Of a stretch of 64,000 nt of DNA, positions 41,001-53,000 are shown in pieces. The position numbers and the translations under genes were made by a program. This DNA is from Cristatella mucedo (Eukaryota; Bryozoa; Phylactolaemata; Cristatellidae): the NCBI GenBank assembly GCA_009760855.2, contig WPIO01000061.1, positions 2,230,001 through 2,294,000 on the forward strand, in the 5' to 3' direction. The notes below the pieces were generated by a model that did not search any database, had not been told where the DNA came from, and saw only the letters and a program-made list of their open reading frames with translations. Numbering within the stretch: the stretch's first letter is position 1; each line of letters starts with the position of its first letter.

Positions 41001-44000
41001 AAGGGCAGACGTTTTATGTGCACTGACAAGAGCCAACACTTATCCCCCACTGGTTTTCTGGAGACCGCTTTCAATAGTGGCTTAGGGCCAGGCTGTGTCG
41101 TATATTGGATTGGGGACCTCTTGTCAGATATCTTATTACTGCCGACTATGGCTCATCCTTTTGAGCGGTCCTGAGCTGCTACTTGCATACTACTCACTAC
41201 CTCGACTGCTCTGCTGACTCTGCTATGTTTCCCACTTTCTCTTTGTTGAGTGAGACGAAGTCTGTTGGCTACCGAATGCATACCGAGAGCCGCTTAGGCT
41301 GTGAGTGCGCTATACAAAACTCCTTCGTAACACCCACATGGTCTTTATGACTTTGTAATGTAATGTATCTTCGTCTGTAACTCCACAAAGTCATAAAGAC
41401 CATGTGGGTGTTACGCAGGAGAGTTTTGTATAGCGCACTCACAGCCTAAGCGGCTTTCGGTACGCATTCGGTAGCCAACTGACTTCGTCTCACTCAACAA
41501 AGAGAAAGTGGGAAGCATAGCAGAGTTAGGAGAGCAGTTGAGGTAGTGAGTAGCATAGAAGTAGCAGCTCAGGACCGCTGAAAAAGATGTGCCCTAGTCG
41601 GCAGTAGGAGAGTTACAGAGGGAGATACATTACATTACATCTTACATCTACATTACATTTAGTCACCCTATTGTCAAGTGCCTGTGCTGCTGCTACTGCT
41701 AACGATACTTGAATATACTTATACTATACTTGAAAATGACACTATTCACTGCAGTGTGTAAATGCGTTGGTTTGGCCCAGTGGTATTCGCCTTTAATGAC
41801 CGAGTCAAGATGAAGTCAAGGTGAACGTGTTGGATGACCAAGGTCATGGGCTCGAGCAGTGGCATATGTGAAGCACATGAATAGCGACCTTTAGAACCTC
41901 TTTCTAGGCACTATGCTGTAAAAGAAGCATGATCAAATGGTTTGTGGTAATATGCACAATGTCAACAAACACGACATGGTTAGAGGCGACATGCACATGG
42001 TCAGCATGCAAATATGGATAATAGGGATGCTGGCTAGGGTGGTTGCCAATATACCCTGTCGTTTATTTAAATTCAAGTTTCCACTGAGCATTATCGGTAT
42101 TCTGGGTGACCAGTGAATGCTTTGTGTTAAATCGCTATACATCGCACCAGTGTTTTTAATAGAAATATCTTATGCTACATGAATCTTGTAACTATTTTCT
42201 GTTATTGTATATGTTGGTGCCATTTTGAACCTCGTATCCGTTGTGATGTATGTAGTGTATCGTCAACTAGCACTGATGTACCTTTAGAATCACCAGATTT
42301 CTTGTTCTTTGAAAACCTTGACATGCCAACTTCCTGATGAGTGTTGATCATTTGACCAATTTTTAGCCTGGTGCTTCAGGCATGACACTTTTTGCCGTTT
42401 CCTAGCCAACGGAAGCAGCCCATATTTAACCCCTATTCGTGAAAAAAGTAGGTAGCTAAACTTTCAGCCTAACTTATAAAGCAAGCTGTAGCAACCCAAA
42501 AGGAAGATTGTACCAACGAAGCAAAAGGAAAATGACTCGGCAATCAAGACAACACCTGAAGCAAAAAGTGAGAGCTATACTATTTTACCCATCTCGGCTA
42601 ACCAAGCACAGGTATTCTTGGTAACCCGATGACTAAGTCATGTTCTTGACTGCAGGAGATGTGGAATTGACTCGTGCAACTAAGTTCTTGACCTGTCGCT
42701 GTATAGAAAGTAGTATCGAAAGTGGTTAGACTGTGCTCTCTGCTGCACGGGCACATAAGTATTGAAAGTAGTCAGCCTTTTGCATCTTTGATCTGATTGT
42801 ATGAGGAGTTGGGGGCAATGTAATTCTTGCTCGGGGAGCTCATCCTGCTCTGAACTGTTTAGTAAGCTTCTGTACTAACAATTTAGTTCTGTAACTTCCA
42901 ATCGTCGAAGGCCCTAAGCTCAAGAAGCGAACCCTTGGACATACTTTGAGCACACAAGACACTGCAAAGCCGAGTCTTGCTTTGGAATGCTGTCCAGGCT
43001 TTAGCAGCCAGTGTCACCTTAAAAGCCATGCCTGCTGCATTTCTAGTCAGCACATTACTGTCTGCTGGGGGTATCTATCTCTTTTTTTTCAGGTGCTACT
43101 TGTTTGCTTCCACAGCTCTAGTTTGCTGCCACCTGTTTGTCATAGCTCCTAGTTTGTGCAGCTATGCTACCTGGTTTTTAAACGATCGATGCTTGTTTTT
43201 TGGCCGGCTAAAGTGCACATGCAAAAAAGCAGGAATTGAGAGCAGTCAGTTGTGCTATTGTAGGAGCAAAGAAGAAGACCAGGTTCACAATTTGAAACGT
43301 GAACACAAGCTGTACTCGCACAAAGACCAGCTAATGGCAATAGAGCTGCAGAAGGTTAGCGTTCTCCCTAACTCCAGCCTCTCGTGTATTGATTAGTTTC
43401 ACCCGGTGCCAGTAGTGTACGACTGCCGTGAAATATCTTATTCCTCCCCTTGTCACGTTCTGTAAGGGCACTTGTTACTATTTGCATTCAAGTGCCTACA
43501 CGGTTTTGTCACGTTGGATGCCGTGGCTGCTTGCAACGTTTGGCCAGTGCTGCCTTGACTTCTGCTTACCAGGAGCTAGATGCAAAGCGTGGCCTCGTGA
43601 AGCTCACCAAGAAGCAACAGGAGGCCAAGGACGCACAGCTTGCCGTGGAAAAGGAGATACGAGCAAGGGTTCACAAGGTAGCCGATCATGCACAGTCATC
43701 GTGGCTGTGACGTGAACTTTGCTAATGGCACTTCCCTAGACGATCCTGCACCATGGGCTTTATCTAGGCATGGCCAAGATTGCTGTCTACCTGAGGGGGG
43801 CTATCACTGCAAGTATGTACCCTGTAGTAATGCTCGTCTCTTTTTTTGCCACCCAGTTTAATAACTATTTTCTTGGCTAATCGCCCAATCTGAGGAGATT
43901 GTCACACTCTTTCGATTTTTTAGCTGCTTTATTATATTATCGACCTTCTGTGTGTGGCTGCCTCATTCGAGCATTTCTTTTCTTGTTATGTCGCCTGGGG

Positions 44001-47000
44001 TGTAGGACCAAGCGTAACCGAGATTCCGCCATGGCACGGCCTGTCGACATGGGCGGGGCCGCAACTATGGCTGCATCGTGCTGTGCTGTGAACTGAGGTT
44101 CTTGCCTCCACTTGGATAGGCCTCTGATCGCAGGCTCAGCGCGCATGCATCTCTGCACATTTTTCCAGATCGAGCATGATGTCAGCAGGGCGTGCTCCAT
44201 TCTGGAGGCATGCTTGTGTGCCAACAAAGTGCTCCTACGTCCATGTCTGCCTCGGCTCGGCTTGGTCATGTGGCCGCTCGTTGAGTTTCCGGTCTCGGCA
44301 GCGATCGTCTCTCGCACGCTTGTCAGCCTCTCGGGCTGCGCTTTCGATGACAGGATGCTGGGTGAGCTGGGCGTGCGCTTTGCATGCCGCTGCCGTCGCT
44401 GCTTCTTCGAGGCGAGCCCAGCTGGTCGCTGTTAGCAAGCTGGCCCGGCAGCAGCTAGACAGGCATCTGCCACCACCGCTGCATGCATGCGCCGAGTGAG
44501 TGCTCAAGCTTGCGCACGCGCTGCTGCTCGCTTCCCATTGCAGGTCAGCAGGTGGCATACTGCATGCTGAGGCAGCGGAAAACTGCCTGCGATCTTCCGG
44601 CCCAGTGGTGCGAGGCGCCGGCCGCTGCACAGCTGAGCCGAGTTCTCGGCTGGCTGGCTGCAGTCACGTCGGCTCCTGCGACCGACGTGGGAGCACACGA
44701 GGAGAAGCAGGCTGCCGCCTGTGGCGCTCCGCTGCCCGCACACGCATTCGTCTACTTCTTTCCGTTGCTGAGCAGCGTACTGCTATCTGCAGCGTCCGAC
44801 AAGGAGCAGCGGAGTGCCGCCCTGGCACTCATACTTACCCACACCAAGATCCGGGGAACGGCTATCGGACAGGTCAGCCAGGAAGTTTGTCATAAGGCGG
44901 TCAGCTGTTGGAGGCATCCGTCGTCAAAGGCTTTCTTGTACACCCCTCTCCCCTGTTTGAAGCAGTGCCTTCCGAATGAGTGCATTGAAACTGAGGCTCC
45001 GGTGCCTCGCTTTTGGTAGCTTCGTCTTGTTTGCTAGCTTGTTTACCTCAGCCGCCTGTTTACCTCAGTTGCCGCTTGGTCGGAGAAGGTAATACAGCTG
45101 CAGACCCTTTCGCCCTCCCTCACTCGAGCATAGCTTGAGGCTGAGCACACTGCTGCAGCTGATTCAGCCACTTAGCACTCCGTGTTATCCTCTGCTGATT
45201 TGTCTTGCCAGCCAGGTGTCCTCAGCCGGCACCACAGTTACCCTAAGATCAGAGGCAAAATTCTGAAGTCTTGTAATTTCGCAAGTATAGTCATTATAAT
45301 TCCGGCCCCTCTGGCTTTGGGATACATTATTATGCGAGTTCCTCCTCTGAGCACTCATTTTTACATCACCCTACTGGAATCATGTATCACACACCAGCCG
45401 TTGATCACGTGATCACATGCTGATCTCGTTTTACACGGGGCACCAGGGCATTGTTACAATATTTGTGTACGAGCATACATGCTTGCTAATGTCGTGCATT
45501 TAGTTGCTTTAATGCTGCTCTTCACTGACGTTGCTATTGGAAATCCTAAGTGTTCTTGCGATTTGCATTGTTGACTTACCTGCCACAGTGACCGTTGCTG
45601 TTCGTTGCAGGACGGTCCGGCTCTGCTACCACGCAAGGCTCTTCTGGAGCTTCTAATGAAGCTCGTGGCTGACGGCAAGCAAGTGAGCACGGTGGCCGCC
45701 AGCGTGGCCGCTGTAGCCGTGTGTCAGTCTGCCAGTGGTGGCGAGGGCTGTGCAGTGGCTGCTGCAGACGAGGTGCGCTGTCTGCTTGACGGCCTGCTCA
45801 GCCCGTGCTCGCTGCTTCGAGAGACTGTGCTCAAGGTAACGGCTGCCACTCCACTGACATTGCACCAGCGAGCAGCAGCAGCAGCACTGCTTGTGTTGAT
45901 GCTCTCTGCTCTGTGCACTGCGTTTCCTTGCCGCAGCGATTCGCTGCCAGTCACGATGGCTTCAGCTGGGCTCCACAAGCCCGACTGTAGGCTGACACAA
46001 ATAGTTCAGATACCGTTGTTCTATGCACAGCAGCTTATATTGTCCACATGGATATTCCTAGTAAACGCACACAAAAATCACGGTACGGTTGTTGTTCGCC
46101 TGTGTACTTGCTTACATATGCCTTCCGCTTGATGCCTCAATTTGAGAGCCTCTGCGTGTGCCGAGTGCTATAGCATCTTCTTATTGTACCAACAGACCAC
46201 CTCCATTCACAGCTCCCTAGTCACCATTGCAGCTGTTGTGGTGCGCATCAGCTGTGTCTTCGTGATTCTTCGCGAACCAGCTGCACTTGCCTGCGAGAGT
46301 GGTACGCATTACTATGAGACCGGATAATTTTTGAGACCGATTGATTCGCACCACCGTGGATCCACATCTAGGCAACTGGGCGTCATATTTTGGTTACAGT
46401 AATTGCAGACAGCTGGTTGGAAATTGTGCATTTGACTCTTACATTTTCTGTTCTTTCAATGGCAAAACTCGGTATTTTAGTCATGTGACAGATCGGCATT
46501 GACGAGCATCTTGGTCAAGAGGTCAATATATGCTATTCTGTAGTTGTTGTATTGCATACGGGTTATTGGATCTTTATATATGATCCGCAGGTCTTGGGAC
46601 TGCAGTCTTAATGTAATTGGAAAACTTAAAGCTCGAAATCGGATCTGCTAACATATCTCATGTTGAGTCAGCACGAAATGTAGGTGTCTTGTTCCAAAAT
46701 GACCTTTCATTAGACGACCACATCAGCCACACTGTCAAGTCTGCCTACTTTCAGCTACAAAACATTGCTAAAATTCGGGTTTGCTTAGACAGAGATACTG
46801 CATTCAAATTGGACCATGCGTTTGTCTTTAAAGTGCCTAGAAAGAGATTCAGTTTTTCGAGGGCTCTATGCAAATGCATTATTATTCTTATTACTACTAG
46901 TACTACAGTTGGTGCAAAACTCGTTAGCTAGGCTTGGCTGTCGTGAGCAAAGCAATTGCCACGTCACACCACTTCTTGGTGACCTGCAGTGGCTCCGAGT

Positions 47001-50000
47001 CCACCAGCCAACTGTCTTTAAGGTTCTGTCATCACTGTCTAGTTCCTTCATTCTCTGGCTTCTGCCTACTTATCAGAACTACTTTAATTTTTGGCTCCAG
47101 CCTATCTCTCAGATGTACTCCCCACCAGGCCAAGCATCGTACCACCGGCTTTTCGGAATCCAACAGTTTACCAATACCTCGTACAAACCTCAAATCCTTT
47201 GGATATCGTGCATTTAGTTCGTATGCTCCCAAAGCCTGGAACTCCCTCCCGACTTGCATCAGAACATCCCCTGACTTGACCACATTTAAAAAGAACTTGA
47301 AAACACACCTATTTAGGACAGCATTTAGTGGGTCCCTGTGATTCGTCCTTCATGTGCTTATGCGTACTGACACTGCAGGCGGCCACTAACCACCCTGCAT
47401 GTCACCCCTAACCATGTCATTCATGTTGTTTATGAAGCATGATATTACTCATATTCAATTGCGTTTCCCTTGCAGCAAATGTAAAGCGCCTAGAAAGAGA
47501 TTAAGTTCTGTGGGGGCACTTTATCAAGTGCATTATTATTATTACTCTCCCACCAGGCTAGGCATAGTACCACTTGCGTTTTTGAATTAAATCGTTTAGC
47601 TATACCTCGTACGAACTTCTAATCCTTTGAAGATCGTGCCTTTAGTTTGTACGCTCCCAAAGCCTGGAACTCACTCCCGACTGACGTCATGACATCCCCT
47701 GACTAGACATTTAGAAAGAAGCTAAACTCACTTGTTTGTTGCAGCATTTAGTGGGGTCTGGTGATTCGTCCTTTGTGTGCTTATGCATGTTGGCTGTTCG
47801 TGCTGCCATAACCATACTTTACATATTGGCGTTGTGCACATCACTCCTTATCATGTTATGTTTGTTGACACTGAGCATGCTACCATTAGCCATTCGATCA
47901 TGCTTCTTTTAAAGCATATATAAAGTGCCTAGAATGCGATTAATTTCTCTGAAGGTATCATACAAATTTATAATTATTATTTTAATTTTAACGTTGCTGT
48001 TGCTGATATGTTCTCTCATTCACCGATGTGTCATCTGAGTCCAGTCGGGCAGATTGCTCAGACAAGGGCATTTTTTGTACTTCAGTGCCTGCTGGTGCTT
48101 AGTGAAGTACTTCCACGACCAAATATAGCACCGAATGAATATAAAGTCGTTCTGCAGCGTGTATGGATGAGTCGCTATGATATTGAAGAAACCAACAGGG
48201 TGATTGCCGACAAGTAAGTGTAGCTGCCAATGCAAGAGGTTTGCTGGGGGTTAGAGAATTCTTTTGTGACAGCATCAATGCATCCTCACTATCTCGGAAT
48301 GGGCACCGGCATGCACGTGCATGCTTTGTGATGCATACGAGTCTGCTTTTGCTATGCATTTCTGAGCTACTAATCAAGCTGCTGTAGCTTGATTTTTTGT
48401 CGGCCTTTTCAACCGACTGAACGTACTAACTCGTCTGTTGCTCTAATTATTTGGGCATTATCTTGTCGGTCGATTATAATAATAGCCTTTCTCGACCAAA
48501 CTTTGTTCGTCTCTCCTTTTCTGGTGCTTTTGGTTTAGTGTAAATTTGCCCCGATTTGAATATATAATAAAATCGATAGCACATCAATGCTATTCGTGTT
48601 GCTAATGGTGTTTATTATTCTCAGCATGCTGTAAGTCTGTGTGATGCCCTTGGCTTTAGTTGCTTTATTTTTTACTCGCACGTTTACTTTGAGTGTTTCA
48701 AAATTCATGCATACTAGCTAGAACGATAATCCTACAGTGGGCCCCAAAAATTGGCAGTCACTTGTCGTCTTGTCAGTCATTGACCTGCTGCATCAGTCAC
48801 ATGCTTGATTTGATTTTTAAGGATCTGGCAAGCAATGGGCAGTCCAGCTGTCGACCCCGATGTCACTATCCTGCTGATAAAGGATGTTACCGTCGAGGAG
48901 GAGGCCATTCACACTGCGGCAGCAGCTGCCCTCGCGGCTGCTCTTGAGTCCAACAAGAAGAATGTCACCGGTACACTTCGTGTATTACTTGATCAGTACA
49001 AGGAAAGATTATACGTGAGTTCTAAGCGCTGTGTTCAACAGGTGATCCGATTGATGACCGTGTGTCAAAGTATCGTGAATATGATGCTAATATTAAAGAA
49101 ATATTGTGAACGACGATGGCTAGTTTATTAATTGGCATGGCCTGGAAATTGTGACATATTCATTAAATTTTAGCCTTGGCTCCAGCTTGCTTGTTCGTTT
49201 CTTTGGCTCCGCCGTTTAAAGCTGGTAATCAACTTTGCCTGCTGTGTCAGCTCTAACCCATTATCTTGATCTACCTGCAGTGTGCCTTTCTCGAAGCAAG
49301 CAAGTCCTTAGCTAAGACTGGAGTTGTGCCGAACATTATTTAGCCGCTTACGCATACGCTTGTGCACCCGGCTGCTCTGTGTTTGGCGAGGGTGGGGGCA
49401 CGTTCTAGCTGTTGAACTTAGCCTAGCTCCTTGCTCTGAATCTTCAAGATGCACAGTCCTCTGCTCAAGGCATAAATGAGGGCGAATGGCAGCTCATAAC
49501 TCGGGCGTTGGTAAATGCACTGTGAGTAAAGCCTGCTCAGCCGAAGGTGCGTGTCTGCCCTCAGCTTGCTTAAGCGGATCGTGTCTGTCGCATTATTACA
49601 TCAAAATCAGAAATTGTTCTAAAATGTACAAGGAGGGCTGAACTTGCATTTCTAATTTCACTCTGATATGTGGAGTATTAGTTGAGTTGTGAAATATACA
49701 AGGCGTCGGTCTACACTGATAATCAAGCTGGATACAAGTTATAAGAATGCGCCTCAATAAGCTCCATGCATGCACCTAGATCTACCAAGGTTTGACAAGT
49801 TGGGATACCAGTCGCATAGGATACAGAGATCGGTACTTTTTTATTTGTCGACATTTTGCTATGGTTTACGTCCGGATTTGGCAATTTTTTATTTATGCAG
49901 AAGTTGTTAGAACTACCGATCTCACTTCTAGTATATCTGTCTTTTTAAAGGTACGCTGAACGCGTATTCGATTGTCCGAAATTTTTTTTTGAGTATTTTC

Positions 50001-53000
50001 TGGACATTCCCCTCCCTTAATCTCGTAAAACAGATTAGGTAAACCACATCTAACCTGGAAGGAAGCCGGAAGCAGCATATCAAGAAATAAGTATATACTG
50101 ATCTCTGCATTGTATACGACTTGATACCAACTTGTTAAACCTTAGTAGATAAAGGTAAAGTTTGCAACTTGTTAAGGTATGTGCTTGTGACTTTTAAACA
50201 GCTTTATGTACAGCATAGCTTTGTGCCTTGTAAATGCCATATCTCAACGATTACATCACGGATCGACATAGTATTTCAAATCTAAGTTGATCTCTGCTTG
50301 TGCAACACTTGAAGAGCTCATTTCTTATTTCGGTTAGATGAGTTTTGCTATACGTTTACATGATTAGAGATACTACTGTTTAGAGATAATTGATGACGTC
50401 CATTCGACTTAGTGCAGCCTGAGCTGACTGAGTGCTTTAGTTTCCTTGTTTGTGTTTGGCACGTGGCTCTCCTCTCCTTATGGCCTGTCACGTGTAGCGA
50501 TTGATGACCTATTGCCATGCTCGAGTCGATATGCCACGTGGCCACAGGCAGGGGCGGATGCCATCTGCACAGGATCACTTCGTGACATCCCTACCAACAC
50601 TCTTTTGCTCACTGCTTGTACGTATTCCTGCTCGTGCAATAAAACGTTCTCATAATATTATGTTAATGCTTTGCTTACATGTGGAATTCGTTAAAACTCC
50701 ATACTTCATGTCTAACGTGTTTGTCTTTTGAAAGGCGCTATTCATAAAGAAATATAATTTGTGACTCATTTTTTAGCATTTCTACCAAACGTGCTTGCTG
50801 CTCAGTTGGCCGGGCGACTGCTTAGGCTGAGGACAGCTAAGAAAGTCTAGCTGTCATCCCACGATTGGATTGCTAAAAGTCCTCCTTCCTTGCAGCGCTC
50901 TCCGCAAGTGATGGACAACTTTGGTCGAGTGCAGCAGGAGCAGGGCCCCGACCAATGGCAGGCCCGTTGCGGAGTTGCCGTCGCGATCGCCCGTGTCGGG
51001 CCGCTGCTGTCCGATGCCGACATTGAGCCGCTCTTCAGCTTCCTCATACCGGACGCCCTGAACGACCGCCACGAGGCCGTCGCTCGAGCCATGCGTGACG
51101 CTGCTCTTGCTACCATCGAGCATCACGGCAAGGTTGGTGACCGACAGCCACTTGTTGGGCTCGGTTTGCCTGCCCTGCTCGCCACTTGGCGCTCTGCTGC
51201 CTGACGTCAAGTGGTCCACCTCAGTGGCGACTTCTGCGCTTTGTCGCCTCTCTGTTTTGGCTCCAGCGGGGGTCTCCAGCAGTGGGGTTTTTTTGTGCTC
51301 TTGGCGGCAGAGCCCCCCCCCCCTGCCGGGCTTGGCTATCGCACATCCAGCACACTCGGCTTGCCTCCCGGAGTCCTGTGTTGTCATTCTTTGCAGCTTG
51401 TGGTCTGCTGTGTCTCTTTCAGTCTCACGTGGCGTCACTGCTGCCCATCTTTGAGAAGTTCCTGTCCGAGGCGCCAGCGTCTGCGAGCTACGATACCGTG
51501 AAGCAGAGCGTCGTCATTCTGATGGGCACACTCGCCAAGCACTTGGACAAGGATGACCCTCGGGTCAAGCCCATCGTGGCGCGTCTCATCGCTGCCCTAT
51601 CCACGCCATCGCAGCCGGTACGCAGCGGCTGTGGTCGCACTTGGCGAGGAGGCACGGGGCATACAGCGCACGCGACTTAAGCCCACTGTGACAGTGCTCC
51701 CATGAAGAGCTCGAGGTTACATATCCTACAGCCGACCCTGTGTGGGCATGTCAGCAGCATTGATGTGCCCGTTTTATTCGTGGAATGCATGCCGGCAACT
51801 AAGTCACTTGGAAGATTTTTTTAACGAATCCGTTTGGCAGTTTTATGCAGAATGTACCCTCTACACATTCCCCGTGATGTCTTCTCACCTTGCTTGGCGA
51901 GCTGCCAATTCGGGCCGGTCAGGTCTTAGGCAGCGTGTAGTTTGTTGTCTGCCGTCTTGCCTGCTGCCGTCGTCGGCACTGTCTGGGACTTGGCAGGCCT
52001 ACAAGCTCAGGCAAACACAAACACACGCAAGCCTTTTTAACCGGCTTCAGCATTATGCAATATGCTCTGTTCTATGATAGTGAAGGCTGTGCTGCCAAAT
52101 AGCATTGCAGCTTATATGGTTTTGTACTAAGGGTTTTTCTTGTCGTTCGCCTATGCAGGTCCAAGATGCTGTGGCCAACTGCCTGCCGTCCCTGGTGCCG
52201 GCCATTAAGGCCGAGGTGCCGCAGATCGTGCAAAAGCTGCTGGCCCTGCTTCTGGAGTCGGAGAAGTACGGCGAGCGGTGTGGCGCCGCCTACGGCATCG
52301 CTGGTGTCGTCAAGGGCTTTGGCATTCTTGCGCTCAAGCAGTTTGAAATCATGTCAGCTTTGACCGAAGCTATAGTGGACAAGAAAAACTCTGTCCACAG
52401 AGAAGGTAGCTGCTTTTGCCTTTGTTTCTTACCTAAGCAATTAGTCGACGTTGTGCATGCGACTGTGATGTACAGACTTGGTTTTATGCTTATTCTCCTG
52501 ACCTCCTTGCCTAGCTAGTGAAGCAGGCTGTGCCGATCGTGTTGGTGTGCATATCCTGGATTTGTGCATGTTCTGACTTGTCATTAAGCTTCAGTGTGAT
52601 CTTAAAATAGGATCTTACAGCTGCTGGTTTAAGAAACTCGATTACCTTAGTAGGTGGAATAGTTTAAATATATAAATAAATATAGTAATTTGTATGGCAT
52701 CCAAAGCAAACTTTATCTCTATTCAGGCGCCTCACATGCTGCTCGGCTAGACCCACGACCTCGGTCAACAAATACATTCACATTGACCTTGGTCGAGGCA
52801 AGCACCTTAACCTCTGGGTTCCCACATGGGTCTGCTATTTGCACAGCTACGCTGGGCTTGGCTTCATTCTACGGTTTACTGTGCTGAGATCTAGAGCACT
52901 GCTGCTCTGCATCATCTCTTTTTTCTAACAGTTTACCAATACCTTGTACAAACTTCAAATCCTCTGGAGACCGTGCATTTAGTTCGATTGCTCCCAAAGC

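Larger units (their letters stand above)
46600..47985 (+). mobile_element. Older LINE family A copy carrying nested insertions
   Basis: 46,617-46,826 encodes [20 protein letters not shown] and [14 protein letters not shown]. The C-terminal part resumes at 46,908 ([19 protein letters not shown]) to about 47,086, and again at 47,546 ([13 protein letters not shown]) to the tail at 47,925-47,985. The parts between belong to other insertions. Confidence 0.8.

Noticed and set aside
43428-43715. 95-codon frame near exon 18
   Set aside because: Shadow of exon 18 in another frame.
50854-51438. 194-codon minus-strand frame
   Set aside because: Antisense shadow of exon 25 and part of exon 26; GC-rich codon bias keeps it open.
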